Assembly: GCA_039707655.1 (NCBI GenBank)
Contig: CM077673.1
Span: 2,986,001 to 3,050,000, forward strand
Reading direction: 5' to 3'
Source: Elymus sibiricus
Lineage: Eukaryota > Streptophyta > Magnoliopsida > Poales > Poaceae
DNA length: 64,000 nucleotides
Below, piece by piece: positions 12,689 through 24,608 of the stretch. Within the stretch, counting starts at the first letter, position 1; every line of letters starts with the position of its first letter. Both the position numbers and the translations under genes were made by a program. Below the pieces are notes generated by a model that had not been told where the DNA came from, made no database searches, and was given only the letters and a program-made list of their open reading frames with translations.

Positions 12689-13144
12689 GATTTTGGGTCT
12701 CGGGGTGATCCAAACGTTCGGGGATGCCGGGGTCCGGTTACGTGGACCTCGCCAAAACTCGCAGATTTGGTCCATTCTGACCAGTTTTCTATGCTATTAT
12801 TCACTGTTTTTGGTTGTCGTGGTCGTCCCAACATTTGGGGATGCCCGGGGTCCGGTTACGTGGACCTCGCCAAAACTCGCAGATTTGGTCTATTCTTACC
12901 AGTTTTCTAAGCTATTATTCACTGTTTTTTGGTTGTCGTGGTCGTCCGAACGTTCGGGGAAGCCCGTGGACCGGTTATGGGAACCTCGCCATAACTCGAA
13001 GATTTGGTCCATTCTTACCTGTTTTCTATGCTATTACTCACTCATTTTGGGTCCCGGGGCGATCCAAATGTTCGGGGAACCCCGGAGTCCGCTTACTGGG
13101 ACCTCGCCAAAACTAGCAGATTTTGCTTGTTCCGGCCAGTTTTC
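12689..13144 (+). repeat. transition segment with a K/D hybrid monomer
   Basis: A T2 K monomer starting at 12,673 becomes a T1 D monomer at 12,720-12,724 (cgttcgggga then tgccgggg). D (12,790), a T1 monomer O (12,908; ggttatgggaacctcgcc, ccataactcgaag) and I (13,027) follow. From 12,720 onward this is the first copy of the 4,377-bp repeat. Confidence 0.8.
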
Positions 13145-16100
13145 TATGCTACTACTCACTACTTTGGGTCTGGGGGCGATCCAAACGTTCGGGGAACCCC
13201 GGGGTCCGTTTACGGGCACCTCGCCAAAACTCGCAGATTTGGTCCATTCTGACCAGATTTCTATGCTATTATTCACTGTTATTTTGTTGTCGTGGTCGTC
13301 CGAACATTCGGGGAAGCCCGTGGACCGGTTACGGGGACCTCGCCAAACTAGCAGATTTGCCTGTTCCGGCCAGTTTTCTATGCTACTACTCACTAATTTT
13401 GGGTCTCGGGGCGATCCAAAAGTTCGGGAAACCCCGGGGTCTGCTTACGAGCAACTCGCCAAAACTCGCAGATTTGGTCCATTCTGACCGGTTTTCTATG
13501 CTATTATTCACTGTTTTTGGTTGTCGTGGTCGTCCCAACATTTGGGGATGCCCGGGGTCCGGTTACGTGGACCTCGCCAAAACTCGCAGATTTGGTCCAT
13601 TCTTACCAGTTTTCTAAGCTATTATTCACTGTGTTTTGGTAGTCGTGGTCGTCCGAACGTTCGGGGAAGCCCGGGGTCAGGTTACGGGGACCTCGCAAAA
13701 ACTCGAAGATTTGGTCTATTCTTACCAGTTTTCTATGCTATTACTCACTCATTTTGGGTCCCGGGGCGATCCAAATGTTCGGGGAAACCCCGGGGTCCGC
13801 TTATGGGGAGCTTGCCAAAACTCGCAGATTTTGTCCATTCTGACCAGATTTCTATGCTATCATTCACTGTTTTTCGGTAGTCGTGGTTGTCCGAACATTC
13901 GGCGAAGCCCGGGGTGCGGTTACGGGGACCTCGCCAAAATAAGCAGATTTTGTGTATCCCGGCTAGTTTCCTATGCTATTACTCACTAATTTTGGGTCTC
14001 GGGGCGATCCATACGTTCGGGGAACCCCGGGGTCCGCATACGGGGACCTGGCCAAAACTCGCAGATTTGGTCCATTCTTACCAGTTTTCTATGCTATTAT
14101 TCACTAGTTTTTGGTAGTTGTGGTCGTCCGAACGTTCGGGGAAGCTCGGGATGCGGTTACGGGGACCTCGCCAAAACTAACAAATTTTGTCTGTTCCAGC
14201 CAGTTTTCTTTGCTATTACTCACTGATTTTGGGTCTCGGGGTGATCCAAACGTTCGGGGAACCCCGGGGTCCGCTTACGGGGACTTCGCCAAAACTCGCA
14301 GATTGTTCCATTCTTACCAGTTTTCTGTGCTATTATTCACTGTTTTTTGGTTGTCGTGGTCGTCCAAACGTTCGGGGAAGCCCGTGGACCGGTTACGGCG
14401 ACCTCGCCAAAACTCGCATATTTGGTCCATTCTTACCTGTTTTCTATGCTATTATTCACTGTTTTTGGTTGTCGTGGTCGTCCCAACATTTGGGGATGCC
14501 GGGGTCCGGTTACGTGGACCTCGCCAAAACTCGCAGATTTGGTCCATTCTGACCAGTTTTCTATGCTATTATTCACTGTTTTTGGTTGTCGTGGTCGTCC
14601 CAACATTTGGGGATGCCCGGGGTCCGGTTACGTGGACCTCGCCAAAACTCGCAGATTTGGTCTATTCTTACCAGTTTTCTAAGCTATTATTCACTGTTTT
14701 TTGGTTGTCATGGTCGTCCGAACGTTCGGGGAAGCCCGTGGACCGGTTATGGGAACCTCGCCATAACTCGAAGATTTGGTCCATTCTTACCTGTTTTCTA
14801 TGCTATTACTCACTCATTTTGGGTCCCGGGGCGATCCAAATGTTCGGGGAACCCCGGGTTCCGCTTATGGGGAGCTCGCCAAAACTCGCAGATTTTGTCC
14901 ATTCTGACCAGATTTCTATGCTATCATTCACTGTTTTTCGGTAGTCGTGGTCGTCCGAACGTTCGGGGAAGCCCGGGGTGCGGTTACGGGGACCTCGCCA
15001 AAACTAGCAGATTTTGTGTGTCCCGGCTAGTTTTCTATGCTACTACTCACTAATTTTGGGTCCCGGGGCGATCCAAACGTCCGGGGAACCCCGGGGTCCG
15101 CATACGGGGACCGGGCCAAAACTCGCAGATTTGGTCCATTCTTACCAGTTTTCTGTGCTATTATTCACTGGTTTTTGGTAGTTGTGGTCGTCCGAACATT
15201 CGGGGAAGCTCGGGTTGCTGTTACGGGGACCTCGCCAAAACTAACAGATTTTGTCTGTTCCGGCCAGTTTTCTATGCTATTACTAACTGATTTTGGGTCC
15301 CGGGGTGATCCAAACGTTCGGGGAACCCCGGGGTCCGCTTACGGGGACTTCGCCAAAACTCGCAGATTTGGTCCATTCTTACCAGTTTTCTGTGCTATTA
15401 TTCACTGTTTTTTGGTTGTCGTGGTCGTCCGAACGTTCGGGGAAGCCCGGGGTCCGGTTACGGGGACCTCGCAAACACTCGAAGATTTGGTCCATTCTTA
15501 CCAGTTTTCTGTGCTATTATTCACTGTTTTTTGGTTGTCGTGGTCGTCCAAACGTTCGGGGAAGCCCGTGGACCGGTTACGGGGGACCTCGCCAAAACTC
15601 GCAGATTTGGTCCATTCTTACCAGTTTTCTGTGCTATTATACACTGTTTTTGGTTGTCGTGGTCGTCCGAACGTTCGGGGAAGCCCGTGGACCGGTTATG
15701 GGGACCTCGCCAAAACTCGCAGATTTGGTCCATTCTTACCTGTTTTCTATGCTATTAATCACTCATTTTGGGTCCCGGGGCGATCCAAATGTTCGGGGAA
15801 CCCCGGAGTCCGCTTACTGGGACCTCGCCAAAACTCGCAGATTTTGTCCATTCTGACCAGATTTCTATGCTATTATTCACTGTTATTTTGTTGTCGTGGT
15901 CGTCCGAACATTCAGGGAAGCCCGTGGACCGGTTACGGGGACCTCGCCAAACTAGCAGATTTTGCCTGTTCCGGCCAGTTTTCTATGCTACTACTCACTA
16001 ATTTTGGGTCTCGGGGCGATCCAAAAGTTCGGGAAACCCCGGGGTTTGCTTACGAGCACCTCGCCAAAACTCGCATATTTGGTCCATTCTGACCAGTTTT

Positions 16101-17096
16101 CTATGCTATTATTCACTGTTTTTGGTTGTCGTGGTCGTCCCAACATTTGGGGATGCCCGGGGTCCGGTTACGTGGACCTCGCCAAAACTCGCAGATTTGG
16201 TCCATTCTTACCAGTTTTCTAAGCTATTATTCACTGTGTTTTGGTAGTCGTGGTCGTCCGAACGTTCGGGGAAGCCCGGGGTCAGGTTACGGGGACCTCG
16301 CAAAAACTCGAAGATTTGGTCCATTCTTACCAGTTTTCTATGCTATTACTCACTCATTTTGGGTCCCGGGGCGATCCAAATGTTCGGGGAAACCCCGGGG
16401 TCCGCTTATGGGGAGCTTGCCAAAACTCGCAGATTTTGTCCATTCTGACCAGATTTCTATGCTATCATTCACTGTTTTTCGGTAGTCGTGGTTGTCCGAA
16501 CATTCGGGGAAGCCCGGGGTGCGGTTACGGGGACCTCGCCAAAACAAGCAGATTTTGTGTATCCCGGCTAGTTTCCTATGCTATTACTCACTAATTTTGG
16601 GTCTCGGGGCGATCCAAACGTTCGGGGAACCCCGGGGTCCGCATACGGGGACCTGGCCAAAACTCGCAGATTTGGTCCATTCTTACCAGTTTTCTATGCT
16701 ATTATTCACTAGTTTTTGGTAGTTGTGCTCGTCCGAACGTTCGGGGAAGCTCGGGATGCGGTTACGGGGACCTCGCCAAAACTAACAAATTTTGTCTATT
16801 CCAGCCAGTTTTCTATGCTATAACTCACTGATTTTGGGTCTCGGGGTGATCCAAACGTTCGGGGAACCCCGGGGTCCGCTTACGGGGACTTCGCCAATAC
16901 TCGCAGATTGTTCCATTCTTACCAGTTTTCTGTGCTATTATTCACTGTTTTTTGGTTGTCGTGGTCGTCCAAACGTTCGGGGAAGCCCGTGGACCGGTTA
17001 CGGCGACCTCGCCAAAACTCGCATATTTGGTCCATTCTTACCTGTTTTCTATGCTATTATTCACTGTTTTTGGTTGTCGTGGTCGTCCCAACATTT
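12720..17096 (+). repeat. 4,377-bp repeat unit (37 monomers), full copy
   Basis: Landmarks from 12,720 to about 14,060 recur 4,377-4,378 bp later at 17,097-18,440; the 1-bp change is a missing T near 13,356. It contains an A-H run like the central array, an S block, and the start of a J-K-L-D run. The second copy is incomplete because it passes into the central HOR array. Confidence 0.85.
13145..16910 (+). repeat. left member of a long direct-repeat pair (A-H run plus S block copy 2)
   Basis: Collinear with 47,886-51,650 at offset 34,741-34,742. The differences I noted are scattered single bases: 'gaccggttttc' near 13,489, G-to-A at 14,710, 'gttgctgtta' near 15,218, 'ctattaatcac' near 15,755. 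One-base indels occur near 13,356 and 51,017. S-type order H-J-K-L begins at 13,972. Similarity ends around 16,910, where this copy continues K-L-D and the other continues with an E-like monomer. Confidence 0.88.
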
Positions 17097-17521
17097 GGGG
17101 ATGCCGGGGTCCGGTTACGTGGACCTCGCCAAAACTCGCAGATTTGGTCCATTCTGACCAGTTTTCTATGCTATTATTCACTGTTTTTGGTTGTCGTGGT
17201 CGTCCCAACATTTGGGGATGCCCGGGGTCCGGTTACGTGGACCTCGCCAAAACTCGCAGATTTGGTCTATTCTTACCAGTTTTCTAAGCTATTATTCACT
17301 GTTTTTTGGTTGTCGTGGTCGTCCGAACGTTCGGGGAAGCCCGTGGACCGGTTATGGGAACCTCGCCATAACTCGAAGATTTGGTCCATTCTTACCTGTT
17401 TTCTATGCTATTACTCACTCATTTTGGGTCCCGGGGCGATCCAAATGTTCGGGGAACCCCGGAGTCCGCTTACTGGGACCTCGCCAAAACTAGCAGATTT
17501 TGCTTGTTCCGGCCAGTTTTC
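16911..17521 (+). repeat. L-D-D-O-I run leading into the central array
   Basis: Repeats the order seen near 14,310-14,900 (offset 2,605) up to monomer O, then uses monomer I (M start, N end) as at 13,027. After this I comes the first A of the central array at 17,522. Confidence 0.8.
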
Positions 17522-18584
17522 TATGCTACTACTCACTACTTTGGGTCTGGGGGCGATCCAAACGTTCGGGGAACCCCGGGGTCCGTTTACGGGCACCTCG
17601 CCAAAACTCGCAGATTTGGTCCATTCTGACCAGATTTCTATGCTATTATTCACTGTTATTTTGTTGTCGTGGTCGTCCGAACATTCGGGGAAGCCCGTGG
17701 ACCGGTTACGGGGACCTCGCCAAACTAGCAGATTTTGCCTGTTCCGGCCAGTTTTCTATGCTACTACTCACTAATTTTGGGTCTCGGGGCGATCCAAAAG
17801 TTCGGGAAACCCCGGGGTCTGCTTACGAGCAACTCGCCAAAACTCGCAGATTTGGTCCATTCTGACCAGTTTTCTATGCTATTATTCACTGTTTTTGGTT
17901 GTCGTGGTCGTCCCAACATTTGGGGATGCCCGGGGTCCGGTTACGTGGACCTCGCCAAAACTCGCAGATTTGGTCCATTCTTACCAGTTTTCTAAGCTAT
18001 TATTCACTGTGTTTTGGTAGTCGTGGTCGTCCGAACGTTCGGGGAAGCCCGGGGTCAGGTTACGGGGACCTCGCAAAAACTCGAAGATTTGGTCTATTCT
18101 TACCAGTTTTCTATGCTATTACTCACTCATTTTGGGTCCCGGGGCGATCCAAATGTTCGGGGAAACCCCGGTGTCCGCTTATGGGGAGCTTGCCAAAACT
18201 CGCAGATTTTGTCCATTCTGACCAGATTTCTATGCTATCATTCACTGTTTTTCGGTAGTCGTGGTTGTCCGAACATTCGGCGAAGCCCGGGGTGCGGTTA
18301 CGGGGACCTCGCCAAAATAAGCAGATTTTGTGTATCCCGGCTAGTTTCCTATGCTATTACTCACTAATTTTGGGTCTCGGGCGATCCATACGTTCGGGGA
18401 ACCCCGGGGTCCGCATACGGGGACCTGGCCAAAACTCGCAGATTTGGTCCATTCTTACCTGTTTTCTATGCTATTACTCACTCATTTTGGGTCCCGGGGC
18501 GATCCAAATGTTCGGGGAACCCCGGAGTCCGCTTACTGGGACCTCGCCAAAACTAGCAGATTTTGCTTGTTCCGGCCAGTTTTC
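17522..18584 (+). repeat. central unit 1: 9-mer, 1,063 bp
   Basis: First A-I unit. One G is missing from the G run of H near 18,378 (tctcgggcgatcc). Up to H it is also the partial second copy of the 4,377-bp repeat; the C in monomer F near 18,172 reads ccccggtgtcc. Confidence 0.9.
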
Positions 18585-19648
18585 TATGCTACTACTCACT
18601 ACTTTGGGTCTGGGGGCGATCCAAACGTTCGGGGAACCCCGGGGTCCGTTTACGGGCACCTCGCCAAAACTCGCAGATTTGGTCCATTCTGACCAGATTT
18701 CTATGCTATTATTCACTGTTATTTTGTTGTCGTGGTCGTCCGAACATTCGGGGAAGCCCGTGGACCGGTTACGGGGACCTCGCCAAACTAGCAGATTTTG
18801 CCTGTTCCGGCCAGTTTTCTATGCTACTACTCACTAATTTTGGGTCTCGGGGCGATCCAAAAGTTCGGGAAACCCCGGGGTCTGCTTACGAGCAACTCGC
18901 CAAAACTCGCAGATTTGGTCCATTCTGACCAGTTTTCTATGCTATTATTCACTGTTTTTGGTTGTCGTGGTCGTCCCAACATTTGGGGATGCCCGGGGTC
19001 CGGTTACGTGGACCTCGCCAAAACTCGCAGATTTGGTCCATTCTTACCAGTTTTCTAAGCTATTATTCACTGTGTTTTGGTAGTCGTGGTCGTCCGAACG
19101 TTCGGGGAAGCCCGGGGTCAGGTTACGGGGACCTCGCAAAAACTCGAAGATTTGGTCTATTCTTACCAGTTTTCTATGCTATTACTCACTCATTTTGGGT
19201 CCCGGGGCGATCCAAATGTTCGGGGAAACCCCGGGGTCCGCTTATGGGGAGCTTGCCAAAACTCGCAGATTTTGTCCATTCTGACCAGATTTCTATGCTA
19301 TCATTCACTGTTTTTCGGTAGTCGTGGTTGTCCGAACATTCGGCGAAGCCCGGGGTGCGGTTACGGGGACCTCGCCAAAATAAGCAGATTTTGTGTATCC
19401 CGGCTAGTTTCCTATGCTATTACTCACTAATTTTGGGTCTCGGGGCGATCCATACGTTCGGGGAACCCCGGGGTCCGCATACGGGGACCTGGCCAAAACT
19501 CGCAGATTTGGTCCATTCTTACCTGTTTTCTATGCTATTACTCACTCATTTTGGGTCCCGGGGCGATCCAAATGTTCGGGGAACCCCGGAGTCCGCTTAG
19601 TGGGACCTCGCCAAAACTAGCAGATTTTGCTTGTTCCGGCCAGTTTTC
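18585..19648 (+). repeat. central unit 2: 9-mer, 1,064 bp
   Basis: H has the aaaactcgc form. Monomer I carries C-to-G at 19,600 (cttagtggg), a marker shared only with units 6 and 8. Confidence 0.92.
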
Positions 19649-20356
19649 TATGCTACTACTCACTACTTTGGGTCTGGGGGCGATCCAAACGTTCGGGGAA
19701 CCCCGGGGTCCGTTTACGGGCACCTCGCCAAAACTCGCAGATTTGGTCCATTCTGACCAGATTCCTATGCTATTATTCACTGTTATTTTGTTGTCGTGGT
19801 CGTCCGAACATTCGGGGAAGCCCGTGGACCGGTTACGGGGACCTCGCCAAACTAGCAGATTTTGCCTGTTCCGGCCAGTTTTCTATGCTACTACTCACTA
19901 ATTTTGGGTCTCGGGGCGATCCAAAAGTTCGGGAAACCCCGGGGTCTGCTTACGAGCAACTCGCCAAAACTCGCAGATTTGGTCCATTCTGACCAGTTTT
20001 CTATGCTATTATTCACTGTTTTTGGTTGTCGTGGTCGTCCCAACATTTGGGGATGCCCGGGGTCCGGTTACGTGGACCTCGCCAAAACTCGCAGATTTGG
20101 TCCATTCTTACCAGTTTTCTAAGCTATTATTCACTGTGTTTTGGTTGTCGTGGTCGTCCGAACGTTCGGGGAAGCCCGGGGTCAGGTTACGGGGACCTCG
20201 CAAAAACTCGAAGATTTGGTCCATTCTTACCTGTTTTCTATGCTATTACTCACTCATTTTGGGTCCCGGGGCGATCCAAATGTTCGGGGAACCCCGGAGT
20301 CCGCTTACTGGGACCTCGCCAAAACTAGCAGATTTTGCTTGTTCCGGCCAGTTTTC
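19649..20356 (+). repeat. central unit 3: 6-mer, alpha form
   Basis: A carries T-to-C at 19,764 (agattcctatg), shared only with units 7 and 9. The E/H fusion monomer has ttggttgtcg and ggggtcagg (alpha). Confidence 0.92.
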
Positions 20357-21420
20357 TATGCTACTACTCACTACTTTGGGTCTGGGGGCGATCCAAACGT
20401 TCGGGGAACCCCGGGGTCCGTTTACGGGCACCTCGCCAAAACTCGCAGATTTGGTCCATTCTGACCAGATTTCTATGCTATTATTCACTGTTATTTTGTT
20501 GTCGTGGTCGTCCGAACATTCGGGGAAGCCCGTGGACCGGTTACGGGGACCTCGCCAAACTAGCAGATTTTGCCTGTTCCGGCCAGTTTTCTATGCTACT
20601 ACTCACTAATTTTGGGTCTCGGGGCGATCCAAAAGTTCGGGAAACCCCGGGGTCTGCTTACGAGCAACTCGCCAAAACTCGCAGATTTGGTCCATTCTGA
20701 CCAGTTTTCTATGCTATTATTCACTGTTTTTGGTTGTCGTGGTCGTCCCAACATTTGGGGATGCCCGGGGTCCGGTTACGTGGACCTCGCCAAAACTCGC
20801 AGATTTGGTCCATTCTTACCAGTTTTCTAAGCTATTATTCACTGTGTTTTGGTAGTCGTGGTCGTCCGAACGTTCGGGGAAGCCCGGGGTCAGGTTACGG
20901 GGACCTCGCAAAAACTCGAAGATTTGGTCTATTCTTACCAGTTTTCTATGCTATTACTCACTCATTTTGGGTCCCGGGGCGATCCAAATGTTCGGGGAAA
21001 CCCCGGGGTCCGCTTATGGGGAGCTTGCCAAAACTCGCAGATTTTGTCCATTCTGACCAGATTTCTATGCTATCATTCACTGTTTTTCGGTAGTCGTGGT
21101 TGTCCGAACATTCGGCGAAGCCCGGGGTGCGGTTACGGGGACCTCGCCAAAATAAGCAGATTTTGTGTATCCCGGCTAGTTTCCTATGCTATTACTCACT
21201 AATTTTGGGTCTCGGGGCGATCCATACGTTCGGGGAACCCCGGGGTCCGCATACGGGGACCTGGCCAAAAGTCGCAGATTTGGTCCATTCTTACCTGTTT
21301 TCTATGCTATTACTCACTCATTTTGGGTCCCGGGGCGATCCAAATGTTCGGGGAACCCCGGAGTCCGCTTACTGGGACCTCGCCAAAACTAGCAGATTTT
21401 GCTTGTTCCGGCCAGTTTTC
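20357..21420 (+). repeat. central unit 4: 9-mer
   Basis: Standard A-I. H carries C-to-G (aaaagtcgc near 21,270), the 'agt' marker found in half of the 9-mers. Confidence 0.92.
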
Positions 21421-21537
21421 TATGCTACTACTCACTACTTTGGGTCTGGGGGCGATCCAAACGTTCGGGGAACCCCGGGGTCCGTTTACGGGCACCTCGC
21501 CAAAACTCGCAGATTTGGTCCATTCTGACCAGATTTC
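21421..21537 (+). repeat. reference monomer A (T2, 117 bp)
   Basis: Marked by ctttgggtctggggg and gtttacgggcacctcg. Left-hand arrays have gcttacgggcacctcg instead, so the central array derives from one variant. Confidence 0.9.
21516..21531. other. short inverted repeat tggtc-cattct-gacca (representative)
   Basis: Five-base arms with a six-base loop in the last third of monomers ending cattctgacca, such as A and C. Monomers with cattcttacca lose one pair. It is too short to call a structured RNA. Confidence 0.5.
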
Positions 21538-21655
21538 TATGCTATTATTCACTGTTATTTTGTTGTCGTGGTCGTCCGAACATTCGGGGAAGCCCGTGGA
21601 CCGGTTACGGGGACCTCGCCAAACTAGCAGATTTTGCCTGTTCCGGCCAGTTTTC
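21538..21655 (+). repeat. reference monomer B (T1, 118 bp)
   Basis: Marked by ctgttattttgttgtcg, gaacattcgggg, a gccaaactagcag with one A fewer than other monomers, and gcctgttccgg. Confidence 0.9.
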
Positions 21656-21773
21656 TATGCTACTACTCACTAATTTTGGGTCTCGGGGCGATCCAAAAGT
21701 TCGGGAAACCCCGGGGTCTGCTTACGAGCAACTCGCCAAAACTCGCAGATTTGGTCCATTCTGACCAGTTTTC
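21656..21773 (+). repeat. reference monomer C (T2, 118 bp)
   Basis: Marked by caaaagttcgggaaac, which disrupts the usual aacgttcgg, and by cttacgagcaactcg. Confidence 0.9.
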
Positions 21774-21891
21774 TATGCTATTATTCACTGTTTTTGGTTG
21801 TCGTGGTCGTCCCAACATTTGGGGATGCCCGGGGTCCGGTTACGTGGACCTCGCCAAAACTCGCAGATTTGGTCCATTCTTACCAGTTTTC
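21774..21891 (+). repeat. reference monomer D (T1, 118 bp)
   Basis: Marked by cccaacatttggggatgc, which removes the T1 palindrome, and ttacgtggacc. Confidence 0.9.
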
Positions 21892-22010
21892 TAAGCTATT
21901 ATTCACTGTGTTTTGGTAGTCGTGGTCGTCCGAACGTTCGGGGAAGCCCGGGGTCAGGTTACGGGGACCTCGCAAAAACTCGAAGATTTGGTCTATTCTT
22001 ACCAGTTTTC
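21892..22010 (+). repeat. reference monomer E (T1, 119 bp)
   Basis: Begins taagct; carries ctgtgttttggtagtcg, the intact 12-bp palindrome ccgaacgttcgg (21,930-21,941), ggggtcaggtta and cgcaaaaactcgaag. It follows another T1 monomer (D), a break in class alternation. Confidence 0.9.
21930..21941. other. perfect 12-bp palindrome ccgaacgttcgg (T1 representative)
   Basis: The sequence equals its own reverse complement. It recurs in E, J and several flanking T1 monomers. In B, G and N it is altered to ccgaacattcgg, in L to ccaaacgttcgg, and in D to ccaacatttggg. Its role is unknown; it may be a protein site, a small cruciform, or simply sequence. Confidence 0.8.
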
Positions 22011-22129
22011 TATGCTATTACTCACTCATTTTGGGTCCCGGGGCGATCCAAATGTTCGGGGAAACCCCGGGGTCCGCTTATGGGGAGCTTGCCAAAACTC
22101 GCAGATTTTGTCCATTCTGACCAGATTTC
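22011..22129 (+). repeat. reference monomer F (T2, 119 bp)
   Basis: Marked by ctcattttgggtcccgg, an extra A in ggggaaaccccgg, and cttatggggagcttgcc. Absent from the 708-bp units. Confidence 0.9.
22064..22073. other. perfect 10-bp palindrome accccggggt (T2 representative)
   Basis: Self-complementary GC-rich core in F, C, H, K and A. In M and I it is altered to ccccggagt. It sits about 50 bp after the anchor, close to the position of the T1 palindrome. Confidence 0.75.
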
Positions 22130-22248
22130 TATGCTATCATTCACTGTTTTTCGGTAGTCGTGGTTGTCCGAACATTCGGCGAAGCCCGGGGTGCGGTTAC
22201 GGGGACCTCGCCAAAATAAGCAGATTTTGTGTATCCCGGCTAGTTTCC
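22130..22248 (+). repeat. reference monomer G (T1, 119 bp)
   Basis: Marked by gctatcattcac, gtttttcggtagtcg, ttcggcgaagc, gccaaaataagcag and gtgtatcccggctag. Flanking arrays have ttcggggaagc and aaacaagcag in its place. Confidence 0.9.
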
Positions 22249-22366
22249 TATGCTATTACTCACTAATTTTGGGTCTCGGGGCGATCCATACGTTCGGGGA
22301 ACCCCGGGGTCCGCATACGGGGACCTGGCCAAAAGTCGCAGATTTGGTCCATTCTTACCTGTTTTC
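22249..22366 (+). repeat. reference monomer H (T2, H/L mosaic, 118 bp)
   Basis: Starts as H (gatccatacgttc, ccgcatacggggacctgg) but ends ttacctgttttc like monomer L. In flanking arrays H ends ttaccagttttc and is followed by J. The mosaic therefore marks loss of J and K plus parts of H and L when the central unit formed. Confidence 0.85.
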
Positions 22367-22484
22367 TATGCTATTACTCACTCATTTTGGGTCCCGGGGC
22401 GATCCAAATGTTCGGGGAACCCCGGAGTCCGCTTACTGGGACCTCGCCAAAACTAGCAGATTTTGCTTGTTCCGGCCAGTTTTC
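22367..22484 (+). repeat. reference monomer I (T2, M/N mosaic, 118 bp)
   Basis: First two thirds as M (aaatgttcgg, ccggagtccgcttactggg), last third as N (actagcagattttg, gcttgttccgg). The switch falls in gacctcgccaaaact. It makes three T2 monomers in a row (H-I-A). Confidence 0.85.
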
Positions 22485-23192
22485 TATGCTACTACTCACT
22501 ACTTTGGGTCTGGGGGCGATCCAAACGTTCGGGGAACCCCGGGGTCCGTTTACGGGCACCTCGCCAAAACTCGCAGATTTGGTCCATTCTGACCAGATTT
22601 CTATGCTATTATTCACTGTTATTTTGTTGTCGTGGTCGTCCGAACATTCGGGGAAGCCCGTGGACCGGTTACGGGGACCTCGCCAAACTAGCAGATTTTG
22701 CCTGTTCCGGCCAGTTTTCTATGCTACTACTCACTAATTTTGGGTCTCGGGGCGATCCAAAAGTTCGGGAAACCCCGGGGTCTGCTTACGAGCAACTCGC
22801 CAAAACTCGCAGATTTGGTCCATTCTGACCAGTTTTCTATGCTATTATTCACTGTTTTTGGTTGTCGTGGTCGTCCCAACATTTGGGGATGCCCGGGGTC
22901 CGGTTACGTGGACCTCGCCAAAACTCGCAGATTTGGTCCATTCTTACCAGTTTTCTAAGCTATTATTCACTGTGTTTTGGTAGTCGTGGTCGTCCGAACG
23001 TTCGGGGAAGCCCGGGTTCAGGTTACGGGGACCTCGCAAAAACTCGAAGATTTGGTCCATTCTTACCTGTTTTCTATGCTATTACTCACTCATTTTGGGT
23101 CCCGGGGCGATCCAAATGTTCGGGGAACCCCGGAGTCCGCTTAGTGGGACCTCGCCAAAACTAGCAGATTTTGCTTGTTCCGGCCAGTTTTC
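22485..23192 (+). repeat. central unit 6: 6-mer, beta form
   Basis: The E/H fusion has ttggtagtcg and gggttcagg (beta). I carries the C-to-G marker at 23,144. First member of a duplicated pair with unit 7. Confidence 0.92.
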
Positions 23193-23900
23193 TATGCTAC
23201 TACTCACTACTTTGGGTCTGGGGGCGATCCAAACGTTCGGGGAACCCCGGGGTCCGTTTACGGGCACCTCGCCAAAACTCGCAGATTTGGTCCATTCTGA
23301 CCAGATTCCTATGCTATTATTCACTGTTATTTTGTTGTCGTGGTCGTCCGAACATTCGGGGAAGCCCGTGGACCGGTTACGGGGACCTCGCCAAACTAGC
23401 AGATTTTGCCTGTTCCGGCCAGTTTTCTATGCTACTACTCACTAATTTTGGGTCTCGGGGCGATCCAAAAGTTCGGGAAACCCCGGGGTCTGCTTACGAG
23501 CAACTCGCCAAAACTCGCAGATTTGGTCCATTCTGACCAGTTTTCTATGCTATTATTCACTGTTTTTGGTTGTCGTGGTCGTCCCAACATTTGGGGATGC
23601 CCGGGGTCCGGTTACGTGGACCTCGCCAAAACTCGCAGATTTGGTCCATTCTTACCAGTTTTCTAAGCTATTATTCACTGTGTTTTGGTTGTCGTGGTCG
23701 TCCGAACGTTCGGGGAAGCCCGGGGTCAGGTTACGGGGACCTCGCAAAAACTCGAAGATTTGGTCCATTCTTACCTGTTTTCTATGCTATTACTCACTCA
23801 TTTTGGGTCCCGGGGCGATCCAAATGTTCGGGGAACCCCGGAGTCCGCTTACTGGGACCTCGCCAAAACTAGCAGATTTTGCTTGTTCCGGCCAGTTTTC
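23193..23900 (+). repeat. central unit 7: 6-mer, alpha form
   Basis: A carries agattcc at 23,308; fusion monomer alpha. Together with unit 6 it is repeated as units 8-9. Confidence 0.92.
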
Positions 23901-24608
23901 TATGCTACTACTCACTACTTTGGGTCTGGGGGCGATCCAAACGTTCGGGGAACCCCGGGGTCCGTTTACGGGCACCTCGCCAAAACTCGCAGATTTGGTC
24001 CATTCTGACCAGATTTCTATGCTATTATTCACTGTTATTTTGTTGTCGTGGTCGTCCGAACATTCGGGGAAGCCCGTGGACCGGTTACGGGGACCTCGCC
24101 AAACTAGCAGATTTTGCCTGTTCCGGCCAGTTTTCTATGCTACTACTCACTAATTTTGGGTCTCGGGGCGATCCAAAAGTTCGGGAAACCCCGGGGTCTG
24201 CTTACGAGCAACTCGCCAAAACTCGCAGATTTGGTCCATTCTGACCAGTTTTCTATGCTATTATTCACTGTTTTTGGTTGTCGTGGTCGTCCCAACATTT
24301 GGGGATGCCCGGGGTCCGGTTACGTGGACCTCGCCAAAACTCGCAGATTTGGTCCATTCTTACCAGTTTTCTAAGCTATTATTCACTGTGTTTTGGTAGT
24401 CGTGGTCGTCCGAACGTTCGGGGAAGCCCGGGTTCAGGTTACGGGGACCTCGCAAAAACTCGAAGATTTGGTCCATTCTTACCTGTTTTCTATGCTATTA
24501 CTCACTCATTTTGGGTCCCGGGGCGATCCAAATGTTCGGGGAACCCCGGAGTCCGCTTAGTGGGACCTCGCCAAAACTAGCAGATTTTGCTTGTTCCGGC
24601 CAGTTTTC
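23901..24608 (+). repeat. central unit 8: 6-mer, beta form
   Basis: Copy of unit 6 at +1,416 bp, including the I marker at 24,560. I saw no difference between the two. Confidence 0.92.

Larger units (their letters stand above)
21421..22484 (+). repeat. central unit 5: 9-mer, used as reference
   Basis: Anchors at 21,421, 21,538, 21,656, 21,774, 21,892, 22,011, 22,130, 22,249 and 22,367 give monomer lengths 117, 118, 118, 118, 119, 119, 119, 118, 118. H has the 'agt' marker. Individual monomers are annotated separately. Confidence 0.95.

Noticed and set aside
21516..21531. rho-independent terminator or structured RNA from the tggtc/gacca hairpin
   Set aside because: Five base pairs only, no T-run after it, and a eukaryotic satellite context.
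21310..21552. minus-strand 80-codon frame repeated dozens of times in the central array
   Set aside because: It recurs because the HOR recurs. It crosses monomers A and I without any start context or protein features, and is interrupted or extended by single changes.
21892..22010. CENP-B box in T1 monomers (ttcgggg...)
   Set aside because: The conserved box pattern as I know it does not fit ttcggggaagccc; only the general idea of a periodic site remains.
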